38,854 bases of DNA from Kiloniellales bacterium (GTDB lineage: Bacteria > Pseudomonadota > Alphaproteobacteria > Kiloniellales > JAKSBE01). Shown here one piece after another: positions 25,469 through 33,299 of the stretch. A program made the translations under genes and the position numbers. The notes beneath the pieces are model-generated. The model worked only from the letters and a program-made list of their open reading frames with translations, ran no database searches and was not told the DNA's origin. Positions within the stretch are counted from its first letter, which is position 1. Every line of letters starts with the position of its first letter. Location: positions 1-38,854 of the forward strand of contig JAKSBE010000246.1 of the NCBI GenBank assembly GCA_022361275.1. Reading direction: 5' to 3'.

Positions 25469-26593
25469 TCAGATCTGGTCGATCGCGTCCTGGTAGGCCC
25501 AGTCGCGCTGCCACAACCGCAATACGTACCTCGCAGCTTCTGGATCAATGCGGTCGAACAGAGCCATCACCTGAGCCACCTCCTGCGGATCGGTTACTTT
25601 TTCGCTCGGCCGGCCTTTCCGGCTCAAGAGAAAAAGCGACGCGAAGACCGGTTTCTCGATACCTGTTGCGCGGCAGACAATGGCCAGGCTCCGGCCGCCC
25701 GGGTCGTAGAGTACCCTGCGCAGGCGCGGTGGCTCCAGCCCCGTCACGCGCCCCAGCGCTGCCTCGAAGAGCGACACCTCGCCGTCGCGCAGGATGTGGA
25801 TCATCCCCTGCGGCGTGATCTGGGTCTTCGGGTCCAACTGCGCGGCCAGGGCTGCGGCGGCGCTCCGCCTGCGCTCCGGACCCTCGTCAGAGGGCGCGCC
25901 TTCCGAGGCAAAGTGGCGCACCACGTTCAGCAGAAGGTCGTCGAGCAGGGTGGGATCGATGTCGAAGCGGCCCAGGATGTGGGACCGCAGAGCGGCGGCG
26001 ACCCAGAGGCTGAGCCGCCGGTCCAGTGCCGGGCTCAGGCTCTCGCGCTTGACCAGCGGCTCCTGGTAGCTGTCGACCCGCCGCGACTCCTCGACCAGGT
26101 AGTCCATCGTCGCCTCGGCGACCTTCGAGTTCGGATCCTCGAGCAGTGCCTTGATCACGTCGGTGTTGTTGCCCTCGAGCAGGCCGTCGGCGGCCTCGGC
26201 GGAGGCTATGCGGCGCATGGCGATGGCCAGCTGATGCTGCAGCGTCCGATGGGCGACGACCTCGATCAGCTCGGGATCCCGCAGCACCGTGGACTTCATC
26301 AGCAGTGGCCGGACCAGGTCGGTCTCTTCGTTGGCCAGCATCGGCAGAAGGTCTCGGGGCGCGTCGGGCCGGTCCGAAACGCGGGCCGCGAGATCGTGGC
26401 GCATCGCCGTCTCGACCTCGCGCAGGAGCTTGCTCAGGATGTCCGACATCAGGGCGCGCTCGCGCTCGGTCAGCACTTCCGGCCGTTCGCCGAAGAGATC
26501 GGTGACCGTCGAGAGTAAAGCGCGTCGGCTGGCGGAGGAGACCTCCTGTGCCAGCCTCAACAGCTCCTGTAGATCCGAGTCCGGATCGACCAT
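25469..26593 (-). CDS. DUF2336 domain-containing protein
   Basis: An all-helical protein of the alphaproteobacterial DUF2336 family, whose members often sit near signalling genes. 374 aa from ATG 26593; an upstream GTG at 26611 lacks a ribosome site. Features are HEAT-like helical repeats in the first half (LLPMLANEETDLVRPLLMKS, RDPELIEVVAHRTLQHQLAIA, ALLEDPNSKVAEATMDYL) and a second half with ESLSPALDRRLSLWV and VFASLFLLSRKGR. No catalytic motif is seen. It is the first gene of a leftward run, and its stop codon overlaps the kinase ribosome site, so the two are made together. A role as scaffold, phosphoacceptor or regulator of the kinase is inference. Confidence 0.82.
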   Translation of the reverse strand: MVDPDSDLQELLRLAQEVSSASRRALLSTVTDLFGERPEVLTERERALMSDILSKLLREVETAMRHDLAARVSDRPDAPRDLLPMLANEETDLVRPLLMKSTVLRDPELIEVVAHRTLQHQLAIAMRRIASAEAADGLLEGNNTDVIKALLEDPNSKVAEATMDYLVEESRRVDSYQEPLVKRESLSPALDRRLSLWVAAALRSHILGRFDIDPTLLDDLLLNVVRHFASEGAPSDEGPERRRSAAAALAAQLDPKTQITPQGMIHILRDGEVSLFEAALGRVTGLEPPRLRRVLYDPGGRSLAIVCRATGIEKPVFASLFLLSRKGRPSEKVTDPQEVAQVMALFDRIDPEAARYVLRLWQRDWAYQDAIDQI

Positions 26594-27127
26594 CGGGCGA
26601 CGTTCCTGCACTGCGCACCCGACGGGGAGCCTATGTCGTACATGGCCCCCACCTCATTTGCCAATCGGAGACTTGGTCTCGCCGGTCTCCGGAAGAAGTA
26701 AGAACCGTGGCCCACCCGTGCCTCGTGGATGCAGAATAATTCCGCAAGCTTTTGGTTAACGTTTCCTGAACGATTTGACAAATTTATTCTTACCACTGGA
26801 GCAGTCTTGCCGCATCCACAAATTGGATTTGCGGAGATAAGAATAGCTTTAGTCTTATGCTTAAGTTTTCTGGCACCTATTCCTATGACCCGCCGGCGTG
26901 CTTGCGCCAGGGTCCAGGGCGTTCCTGAGAGACACCACCTCACACCGCGAATGTGGCCGCTTTGCGGAAACCTGTCGTGCCGGGTTGCGGAGGCCTTGTT
27001 CGAGGCGGACCTCTGATCTCCAGGAAGAATGAGATCCAAAAGGTTAGTACGGAAGGGCTGGGGTGGGAAGCGGTGGCGGCCAAGCCGCGGCTTGCCGAGC
27101 GGAACCCCCTTGGTTCAGAGTAGTGTC
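26594..27127. other. AT-richer divergent intergenic region
   Basis: 534 bp between the leftward DUF2336 gene and the rightward Nudix gene. Bases 26740-26890 are much richer in A/T than anything else in this part of the window and likely hold the promoters of both. A perfect TTGACA sits at 26775-26780 on the + strand without a good -10. TTAA-N7-TGAAC at 26756-26771 differs by one base from a CtrA box. Open frames crossing the region (for example 26729-27016 on +) lack ribosome sites and family character. Confidence 0.4.
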
Positions 27128-27724
27128 ATGCCCGAACCCGAAGACATGCCTGATTCCGAAGCTGGGCCTGACCCCAAATCCAGAGCCGAAGACGGGTCCG
27201 GCATCAGCTTCGAGCGCCGGGTGCCGCCCGGCGACGACCAAGAGCGCCTGGTCTGCCGGGACTGCGGCTTCATCCACTACGAGAATCCCAAGGTCGTGGT
27301 CGGCGCAGTGGTCATCCACGACGACAGGATCCTGCTCTGCCGGCGCGCGATCGAGCCATGCAAGGGCCTCTGGACCCTGCCGGCGGGCTACCTCGAGCTG
27401 GGCGAATCGGCCGCCGAGGGCCCTCGGCGCGAGGCCTGGGAGGAGGCCCGCGCCGAGATCGAGATCGACCAGTTGCTCGGCGTCTACGCGATCCGCCGGA
27501 TCAGCCAGATCCAGCTGATCTATCGCGCCCGCCTGGTCTCCGACGAGGTGGCCGCCGGCCCGGAGTCCGAGGCGGTCGGCCTCTTCGCCTGGGAAGACAT
27601 ACCCTGGGACGCGATCGCCTTTCCCAGCGTCCACTGGGCGTTGCGGGACCATCACAGCCTGCGCCACGCCACCGACTTCGCGCCGCGGGCCAATCCCGCG
27701 GAGCCGGGTGAAGGCGGTCTCTGA
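27128..27724 (+). CDS. Nudix hydrolase with N-terminal Cys pair
   Basis: Nudix-fold hydrolase of nucleoside-diphosphate-linked substrates, 198 aa. An N-terminal CRDCGF resembles half of the zinc ribbon of NADH pyrophosphatase-like members; the domain starts KVVVGAVVIHDDRILL. The Nudix box is GYLELGE, then RREAWEEARAE, so the catalytic Glu and Arg are kept, but the conserved Gly near the end is Arg. Substrate unknown; housecleaning or ADP-ribose/NADH-type cleavage are typical. ATG 27128 lies just before the conserved part and has only a weak ribosome site; an earlier ATG at 27029 would add 33 basic residues with no relation to the family. It ends 12 bases from the convergent small gene. Confidence 0.85.
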   Translation: MPEPEDMPDSEAGPDPKSRAEDGSGISFERRVPPGDDQERLVCRDCGFIHYENPKVVVGAVVIHDDRILLCRRAIEPCKGLWTLPAGYLELGESAAEGPRREAWEEARAEIEIDQLLGVYAIRRISQIQLIYRARLVSDEVAAGPESEAVGLFAWEDIPWDAIAFPSVHWALRDHHSLRHATDFAPRANPAEPGEGGL

Positions 27725-27736
27725 TCGAGACGCTCG

Positions 27737-27982
27737 CTATTCCTCGGTGCGCACGACGTTGATCAGCACCCAGATCATGACCACCCCGATGACGATCAGG
27801 ATGATCAGATTGGCGCCGAAGTGCTGCTGCGACCGCCACTCGGCCAGCATGTCGAAGGCCGTGGTGAAGAAGATCCCGACGTTGAGCGCCAGCAACGCGG
27901 TGATGAAGCGCTCCCGGGCCAGCCGCCTGACCACGCGACGGCCGAAAGAGGCCTCGTCGGGCTGCGCGGAATCGTCGGCCAT
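27737..27982 (-). CDS. small two-helix membrane protein
   Basis: 81 aa. An Arg-rich N-terminal segment (GRRVVRRLARERF) precedes hydrophobic helices at about 27-46 and 58-76, with both ends predicted on the cytoplasmic side by the positive-inside rule. GGGAG lies upstream of ATG 27982. I do not recognise the family. It is convergent with the Nudix gene and divergent from the unrecognised gene at 28192; function unknown. Confidence 0.65.
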   Translation of the reverse strand: MADDSAQPDEASFGRRVVRRLARERFITALLALNVGIFFTTAFDMLAEWRSQQHFGANLIILIVIGVVMIWVLINVVRTEE

Positions 27983-28191
27983 GGTCCCGGGTCTCCCGCC
28001 CCCTCGCGGGAGGCATTGCTGCGGCGGCCGCGATCCTAGGCCTTCAAGCTTACCGAATGCCTAAATCCGCCGTCAGCCGGCCGTCCAAGGCCTGCCGGCG
28101 GGCGCGCGGGCGGAAGGGTTTTGGTAATCTTGCCGATGTATTCAGGACTCCCGTCTCAGGGCGGCGTGACCGACGGACCGGTGGCGGAGCG

Positions 28192-28596
28192 ATGAGCGAG
28201 AACGAACTGACCGTGATCGGTGACTGGCCGGAACTGGCCGGGCGGGTTCTGGACCAGGCCCTCTGCCAGGAGTTCTGGTGCGAGGGCAAGCTGGAAGAGC
28301 CGGCCTATGCCGTCGGCCTCGTCGTCGCCGGCGAAGCCTACCGCCTGAGGCTGAACGCCGGGACCATCTTCCTGCGCAAGGGCGAGCGCCTCGACGCGCT
28401 GCCCAACCAGCCGGACGGCATGATCCAGTACAAGGTGGTCGACCTCAGCCAGCGCGAAGGGCTCGGCGGCGCGACCATCACCGGCTTCGAGAAGCGCGCC
28501 CTGCCCGGCGGCGCGGAGGTCGCGATCACCTTCGGCGACGGCCGCCGGCTCCGCTTCGTCAACCAGGACGAAGTCACCTCCTACCGGCTCTCCTAA
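28192..28596 (+). CDS. hypothetical protein, 134 aa
   Basis: Soluble protein with no signal peptide or membrane helix, starting MSENELTVIGDW with GGAG close to the ATG. The frame is open upstream to 28057, but that part is Arg-rich and looks non-coding. It is acidic and mixed alpha/beta, with a repeated pattern of short strands in the second half (VVDLSQRE, ATITGFEKRAL, AEVAITFGDGRRLRFV), which suggests a small beta domain. No catalytic motif is recognised. It is followed in the same direction by another unrecognised gene 234 bp downstream. Confidence 0.7.
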   Translation: MSENELTVIGDWPELAGRVLDQALCQEFWCEGKLEEPAYAVGLVVAGEAYRLRLNAGTIFLRKGERLDALPNQPDGMIQYKVVDLSQREGLGGATITGFEKRALPGGAEVAITFGDGRRLRFVNQDEVTSYRLS

Positions 28597-28830
28597 GCTT
28601 CCCGTTTCACAGCCTGCCGGTTCCCGGCAGGACCGCCCCGGCCGCCACCGCGGCGAGACGCCGGGATGACCCGCGTCCGCCGCGTGCGCGCATCCGGGTC
28701 GCGCGGCGGCCGTAGAGGGAATCGAAAGCTCTGCCTGGCAGACTGTCCGGCACTTCGTCGCAGAGCTGGGCAAAGCCGGGCGGGGACAGGACGGCAGGCA
28801 CAGGAAGGCGGGCACGGGAGGATGGACGAG

Positions 28831-29487
28831 ATGTCGGTGAGTGGCCGGCCGGCGGGTTGCGGCGGTGCTGAGGCGCCGGCCGCGGAGTCGCCCTTCGAGG
28901 TCTTTTGGCAGTGGTTCGTCTCGGCGGAGCGGCGCCTGCGCGACGCCTACGACGGCGGCGTGGTGGAGATCGAAGCCGCGGTCGCCGAGATCGGTGACCG
29001 CCTGCACCGGATCCATCCCGAGCTCTGCTTCGAGTACGGCCACGCCGACGACGGGGTCTACGAGCTGATCCTCTCCGCCGGCGGCATCCTGAGCCATTTC
29101 CCCGCCGTCTCCGCCCTGAAGCAGGCCGCGCCGGAGGTGCCGGGCTGGCGTATCATCGCCTTCCGGCCGCGCAAGGCCTCTTGCGCCCGAGTCCAGCTCG
29201 GCGAGGCCGTGCTCGAGCCCGACGGTCTCTGGTACCGCCTGATGCCGGATGCGGACCAGGCCGACCTCGACCTCTTCGTCGCCGACCTGACGCCGGAGAC
29301 CCTGGAAGGCCTCGGCTGCGCCGCCTTCCTGATGCTCGACGCGGCGCTGGGCGAATACGACGTGGCGACCCGGATCGGCGCCATCGACTTCGACGCCCTG
29401 CCCGAGAACCCGGCCGGCGTCGACCTCAAGCCGATCGGTGCCCTGCGCGCCGACTTCGACGCCCTCTTCCCGCAGACCAAGCAGTAG
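28831..29487 (+). CDS. hypothetical protein, 218 aa
   Basis: Soluble protein of mixed alpha/beta character. GGGAGG at 28816-28821 fits best with the ATG at 28831 (nine bases); an ATG at 28822 directly abuts that site. A helical start (FEVFWQWFVSAERRLRDAY) is followed by HPELCFEYGHADDGVYELILSA. The end has three acidic stretches (DADQADLDLFVADLTPE, LDAALGEYDVATRIGAIDF). I see no enzyme motif or membrane segment and do not recognise the family with confidence. It ends 10 bases before the stop of the convergent phosphoesterase gene. Confidence 0.7.
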   Translation: MSVSGRPAGCGGAEAPAAESPFEVFWQWFVSAERRLRDAYDGGVVEIEAAVAEIGDRLHRIHPELCFEYGHADDGVYELILSAGGILSHFPAVSALKQAAPEVPGWRIIAFRPRKASCARVQLGEAVLEPDGLWYRLMPDADQADLDLFVADLTPETLEGLGCAAFLMLDAALGEYDVATRIGAIDFDALPENPAGVDLKPIGALRADFDALFPQTKQ

Positions 29488-29497
29488 GCCGCGCGTC

Positions 29498-31483
29498 TCA
29501 GTCCTTGGTCAGTGCCACGCAGTCGCGACCGAGCACCTGGCCGACCTCGAGCGAGTCGAAGTCCTTCGGGCAGACCTCGAAGACCTTGGTGCCGAAGGCG
29601 ACCCTGCCGAACTGGTCGGTCGAGCGGACCTTCACCTTGTGCACGCCCGGCGCCAGATCCCTGGGGATCGGCGCGGCCCAGAGGTGGCCCGAGGGCTGCG
29701 GCCCCGCCGGCAGGATGCGGGCTGCCTCGCTCGGCCGGTTGGCCGGGTCGATCCCGATGTCGGCGAGGAAGGCCTCGACCCGCAGCCGGTTCTGCTGCTG
29801 GAAGGGATCGTTGCACCAGCCGGTGCCGGCCGGGCGCAGGCCGGCCGGGGTGTCCTCGTCGGCGGTCCGGATCAGATGCTCCATGGGCGTGTAGGGCCCG
29901 CCGTTCAGGGACAGCTCGACCTCGTTCTCCGCGCCGCCGTCGAAGACGTTGGCGAAGACGGTGTTGGGGTCCTCGGCCGGCGCCTCGATCGGCGAGGGGC
30001 AGAGGATGCCGGGGTCCCTGACGGCGCGCCGGTCCAGGCTGTAGCCGACGCTGATCCGCATCTGCACGTCCTCGGGCAGGCTCGCCGCCTTGAAGCGGGT
30101 CGCCACCTCGTTGCCGTCGAAGTCGAAGAAGTAGTAGCCGTTGGGCGAGCCGTCCGACATGTCCGAGGCCCGGATGCCGCGCGCGTCGAAGGGCCCGGAC
30201 CAGCCGCCGCCGCGGACCTCGGCCAGCACCTGGTGCTCGACCGGCGCGAGCCCCGGCGCCCGCCCCTCGGCCTCGCCCAGCTTGAGGCGCCAGCTGTTGC
30301 TGGTGTCGTGGCCGGAGAAGGAATAGACGCGGTCGAAGCCGTCGAGCACCCGCAGCAGCTCGTCCAGGTTCACGGTGTTGATGTTGCCGGCGCCGATGGT
30401 GTTCTGGCCGCTGATCGCCAGGGTCTTCAGCGGGATGTGGGTGACGATCACGATCAGCTTGTCCTCGTCGACGAAGCTGAGGTCGTTGGCCAGCCAGGCT
30501 AGCTGCCGGTCGGTGACCTGGCCGCGGTAGACCGTGCCGCCGTCGGGCAGGCCCGGCTCGAAGCGCTGGACCTCGCCGGTGCCCTCGGCGAAGGGATCGG
30601 CGTTGCCCAGGAAGTAGACGTTGTTGAGGGCGACGAAGTGCACCTCGCCGTAATCGAAGGAATAGGTGTCCGGCCCGAAGGTCCGGATGAAGGTCTGGGT
30701 CGAATACCTCTGGTTCGGCGACTTGAAGTTCAGGTCGTGGTTGCCCGGGACGTTCCAGACGGGAATGCCCAGGGCCGACATGATCCGGTTGTGCCGGGGA
30801 TAGAGGTCGAGGTCGTCGTTGATCACGTCGCCGGCGACCATGGCGAATCTGGCGTCGGTCCCGACCAGTTCGTCGATGAAGTCGTCGCGCAGGAAGCTGA
30901 GCTGCTGGTTGCCCAGGTCGGGCGGCAGGGTCGGGTCCAGACGCTGCGACAGGCTGCCCGCCTGGGGATCGGCGAAGGCCAGGGCGGTGAAGCGCGTGCC
31001 GCGCCGCCGGTCGTCGTCGTCATCGTCGCCCCCGCGGGCGTCGTCGCGGCGGTCGCGGCCGGGCCGCTCCCGGAACAGCGGGAAGTCGACCGAGGCCGGC
31101 AGGGGGCCGGTCGGCGCGATGACCGGGAAGTTGAAGTTGGCGACCTCGGGCGTGCCGTTCGGATAGTGGATGTAGAAGAACTGCGGCAGGTTGTTCTCGT
31201 CCAGCGGCACCGCGTAGCCCGCCGGCTTGGTGATGAAGATGACCGTCTCGTCGTCGACCGGCAGGCGGTAGCGGCCGCGCCGGTCGGTCTGCACGACCTC
31301 GACGCCGTTGGACACGGACACGCCGCGGAGGCCCCGCTCGCCGCGGTCCTGGCGCAGGTTGCCGTTGCGGTCTTCGAAGACCACGCCCCGCGCATAGTCC
31401 TGGGCGGTATCCTGGGCGGCGGCCGTGGGCGCCGCCACAAGCGCGGCCAGGACGGCCGCGGCACACGTCGCTCGCAAGCTCAT
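29498..31483 (-). CDS. secreted calcineurin-like phosphoesterase with Ca-binding-like N-terminus
   Basis: Exported metallophosphoesterase of 661 aa. Residues 1-23 are a signal peptide (AAPTAAAQ). Residues 33-130 form an Ig/SdrD-B-like module opening with GVVFEDRNGNLRQDRGERGL, whose D-x-N-x-N-x-x-x-D-x-G-E spacing suggests a calcium loop. A charged linker with six Asp in a row (153-158) follows. The catalytic domain has ADPQAG (D172, Q174), GDVINDD (219), GNHD at 247-250, THIP and GHDTS. The first metal motif is D-P-Q, not D-x-H, as in PGAP5/Cdc1-type enzymes. The last 200 residues are a beta-rich C-terminal domain. Substrate unknown; an outer-envelope or extracellular phosphodiester is likely. 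ATG 31483 follows GGGAGC. Convergent with the gene ending at 29487. Confidence 0.88.
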   Translation of the reverse strand: MSLRATCAAAVLAALVAAPTAAAQDTAQDYARGVVFEDRNGNLRQDRGERGLRGVSVSNGVEVVQTDRRGRYRLPVDDETVIFITKPAGYAVPLDENNLPQFFYIHYPNGTPEVANFNFPVIAPTGPLPASVDFPLFRERPGRDRRDDARGGDDDDDDRRRGTRFTALAFADPQAGSLSQRLDPTLPPDLGNQQLSFLRDDFIDELVGTDARFAMVAGDVINDDLDLYPRHNRIMSALGIPVWNVPGNHDLNFKSPNQRYSTQTFIRTFGPDTYSFDYGEVHFVALNNVYFLGNADPFAEGTGEVQRFEPGLPDGGTVYRGQVTDRQLAWLANDLSFVDEDKLIVIVTHIPLKTLAISGQNTIGAGNINTVNLDELLRVLDGFDRVYSFSGHDTSNSWRLKLGEAEGRAPGLAPVEHQVLAEVRGGGWSGPFDARGIRASDMSDGSPNGYYFFDFDGNEVATRFKAASLPEDVQMRISVGYSLDRRAVRDPGILCPSPIEAPAEDPNTVFANVFDGGAENEVELSLNGGPYTPMEHLIRTADEDTPAGLRPAGTGWCNDPFQQQNRLRVEAFLADIGIDPANRPSEAARILPAGPQPSGHLWAAPIPRDLAPGVHKVKVRSTDQFGRVAFGTKVFEVCPKDFDSLEVGQVLGRDCVALTKD

Positions 31484-31514
31484 GCTCCCTCTCCCTTTGT
31501 CTTAGATGCCCTGC

Positions 31515-31526
31515 GGCACCGGTGCC
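31515..31526. promoter_or_regulatory. 12-bp palindrome upstream of the phosphoesterase gene
   Basis: GGCACCGGTGCC, perfect 6+6, 31 bases upstream of the start codon, in the zone where a promoter would lie. It may be an operator or chance in GC-rich DNA. No other feature is seen in the 259 bp up to the toxin gene. Confidence 0.2.
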
Positions 31527-31742
31527 CCGATCTCGGCGCCGACGCCTTCCTGCAGCCTGGAGAGGGAGCCGCGCGTCGCGCCCCGACCTGTCCGTCCATC
31601 TCCACCCTGCGGCGCAAAGGTTAACGAGGCGCCGAAGTCCAAGGTGTGAACGCGGGATGAACTTCGGGTGACGCTACGGCGTCAAGGGAGTTGGGGGCGG
31701 CAGCGCTGCCATTCGGAATGGAGAGAGATGGTGCTGCTTGCC

Positions 31743-32039
31743 TTAAAGCAGGTAGCGGTCAAGTTCGAGCGCGCCGTGAAACACTCCGAGAACGTCGATC
31801 TCTTCGTCAGTTTTTATCAGATATGCGATCCGGTAGTGCCCATAAAGCAGGACGCGGATATCACGTTCGCCGGCATTCTCGTAGCGATGACCGGTATCCG
31901 GGTACTCGGTCAGGATCGCCGCTCTGCCGAAGATTCCCTGAAGGACGCGCGCCGCTGCTGCGGGGTCGTCTGCGGCGATGTCGTCATGGATATCTTTCAA
32001 CCAGCGCGCGGCTTCGGCCGTCCAGTTCAGCCTTGCCAT
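31743..32039 (-). CDS. type II toxin, RelE/ParE family
   Basis: 98-aa toxin of the RelE/ParE superfamily. Typical traits are an N-terminal helix-turn (LNWTAEAARWLKDIHDDI), a second helix, RAAILTEYPDTGHRY, the strand pair DIRVLLYGHYRIAYLIK and the end IDVLGVFHGALELDRYLL. The YRIAYLI and VFHGA blocks are more ParE-like (gyrase) than RelE-like (mRNA cleavage), but the target is not certain. It overlaps the upstream antitoxin by 13 bases, as in coupled modules. The region is lower in G+C than its neighbours, which points to transfer. Confidence 0.87.
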   Translation of the reverse strand: MARLNWTAEAARWLKDIHDDIAADDPAAAARVLQGIFGRAAILTEYPDTGHRYENAGERDIRVLLYGHYRIAYLIKTDEEIDVLGVFHGALELDRYLL

Positions 32040-32212
32040 GAGCGGATACGCCGCTGCATCTCGTCGTTCGAGATCGTCCGCCCTCGATCCAAATCGAGGA
32101 GGCCTCGTTCGATCATCAAGCCAAAGGCCAGCTCTCGCACGATCTCCTCATAGCTGGCGTCTTCGGGCTGTCCTTCGATTAGCTTTGCCAGCGGTTGTTT
32201 TGCACTGGCCAT
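32027..32212 (-). CDS. antitoxin of the RelE/ParE module
   Basis: 61-aa partner of the toxin. Start ATG 32212 has GGAAGG nine bases upstream; a GTG at 32233 is less likely. Shape is that of an antitoxin: a short N-terminal part (MASAKQPLAKLIEGQPEDAS), a helix (YEEIVRELAFGLMIERGLLDLDRG) and the end ISNDEMQRRIRSW, a C-terminal pattern common in ParE/RelE partners. The DNA-binding fold is not clear by eye. It is made first and its stop lies inside the toxin gene. Autoregulation is expected, and a near-palindrome sits 30 bases upstream. Confidence 0.8.
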   Translation of the reverse strand: MASAKQPLAKLIEGQPEDASYEEIVRELAFGLMIERGLLDLDRGRTISNDEMQRRIRSWQG

Positions 32213-32242
32213 CGCGGGCGCCTTCCAAGTCACTTCAATCCG

Positions 32243-32257
32243 CTTACCTTAGGTGAG
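32243..32257 (-). promoter_or_regulatory. candidate operator/promoter of the toxin-antitoxin genes
   Basis: CTTACCTTAGGTGAG is a 15-bp palindrome with one mismatch pair. On the minus strand it covers a weak -10 (TAAGGT at 32246-32251), with TTTATG 16 bases upstream as a poor -35. Binding of the antitoxin there would block transcription, as is usual for these modules. Confidence 0.4.
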
Positions 32258-32270
32258 CCGGAGGGTTCAT

Positions 32271-32293
32271 AAAAACCCTACGGAGGCCGTAGG
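32271..32293 (-). terminator. intrinsic terminator of ftsY
   Basis: On the minus strand CCTACGG, loop CCT, CCGTAGG, then GTTTTTATG: a 7-bp perfect stem with a U-tract, 17 bases past the ftsY stop. It ends the dapF-mtaB-ftsY transcript just before the toxin-antitoxin promoter. Confidence 0.9.
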
Positions 32294-32309
32294 TCGCCGA
32301 AGAGAGCGC

Positions 32310-33299
32310 CTAGCTCTCCAGCCCCACCAGCGCCCTCGCGAAGTCGCGGGCGTCGAAGGGCCGTAGGTCGTCGATGCCCTCGCCGACCCCGACGGCGTGG
32401 ACCGGCAGGCCGAAGCGCTCGGCCAGCGCGACCAGGACGCCGCCGCGGGCCGAGCCGTCCAGCTTGGTGATCACCAGGCCGGAGATCTCGACCAGCTCCT
32501 TGAAGGTCTCGACCTGGGCGTGGGCGTTCTGGCCGGTGGTGGCGTCCAGGACCAGCAGGCAGTCGTGCGGCGCCGCGGGGTCGAGCTTGCGGATCACCCG
32601 AACCACCTTCTCCAGCTCGGCCATGAGTTCCGCGCGGTTGTGCAGGCGCCCGGCGGTGTCGATCAGCAGGACGTCGTCGCCCTCGCGGCGGGCGGTCTCC
32701 AGGGCCTCGTAGGCCAGGCCGGCGGCATCGGCGCCCGGCGCCGTGGCGACCACGGGACAGCCCGTGCGTTCGCCCCAGATCTTGAGCTGCTCGATGGCCG
32801 CGGCGCGGAAGGTGTCGCCGGCCGCCAGGCGGACCTTTTTGCCCTCGCGTTGCCACTGGGCAGTCAGCTTGCCGATGGTCGTGGTCTTGCCGCTGCCGTT
32901 GACCCCGGTGACCAGCACGACGTGGGGGCGGTGTGCCGGGGCCGGGCTGAGCGGCACGGCGACCGGCGCCAGGATGCCGGCGATGTCCTCGGCCAGGGCG
33001 CCGCGCACCTCCTCGGGCGCGACCTCCTTGTCGAAGCGGGTCTTGGCCAGGTTGGCGGTCAGGCGCGCCGCCGTCGCGACGCCCAGGTCGCTGGTGATCA
33101 GCAGCTCCTCCAGCGCCTCCAGGGCTTCGTCGTCCAGCTTGCGCTTGGTGAAGATGCCGGCGATGCCCTCGCCCAGCTTGCCGGAGGAGCGGCTGAGCCC
33201 GGCGCGCAGGCGGCTGAGCCAGCCGCCCTTCTTCTCGGTCCCCTTGTGTTCGGTCCCCTTGTGTTCGGCCCCCTCGTGTTCGGCCTCGATCTCGCTCAC
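32310..33299 (-). CDS. ftsY: signal recognition particle receptor FtsY
   Basis: SRP receptor GTPase that docks ribosome-SRP complexes to the inner membrane. The N domain at about 40-110 is followed by the G domain: GVNGSGKTTT at 132-141, DTFRAAAIEQL, DTAGR at 214-218 and TKLDGSARGG at 278-287. The start is GTG 33299, overlapping the mtaB stop by four bases (GTGA), with GGAG upstream, giving 329 aa. The short acidic N-terminal tail carries EHKGT repeats (33236-33280), in place of the long acidic A domain of E. coli. A true intrinsic terminator follows. Its partner ffh lies 5 kb to the right. Confidence 0.96.
   Translation of the reverse strand: MSEIEAEHEGAEHKGTEHKGTEKKGGWLSRLRAGLSRSSGKLGEGIAGIFTKRKLDDEALEALEELLITSDLGVATAARLTANLAKTRFDKEVAPEEVRGALAEDIAGILAPVAVPLSPAPAHRPHVVLVTGVNGSGKTTTIGKLTAQWQREGKKVRLAAGDTFRAAAIEQLKIWGERTGCPVVATAPGADAAGLAYEALETARREGDDVLLIDTAGRLHNRAELMAELEKVVRVIRKLDPAAPHDCLLVLDATTGQNAHAQVETFKELVEISGLVITKLDGSARGGVLVALAERFGLPVHAVGVGEGIDDLRPFDARDFARALVGLES
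33236..33280. repeat. 15-bp tandem repeat in the ftsY 5' end
   Basis: Three 15-bp units (CGGTCCCCTTGTGTT twice, then a copy with two changes) encode the EHKGT-type pentapeptide repeats near residues 7-21 of FtsY. They lie in the non-conserved acidic tail, so unit number may vary between strains without loss of function. Confidence 0.85.

Noticed and set aside
26729-27016. Possible 95-aa + strand gene in the AT-rich intergenic region
   Set aside because: No ribosome site, codon use unlike the neighbours, no recognisable domain.
27049-27069. Possible further copy of the GC-rich REP family (AGGGCTGGGGTGGG)
   Set aside because: Only one short arm matches and there is no hairpin partner.
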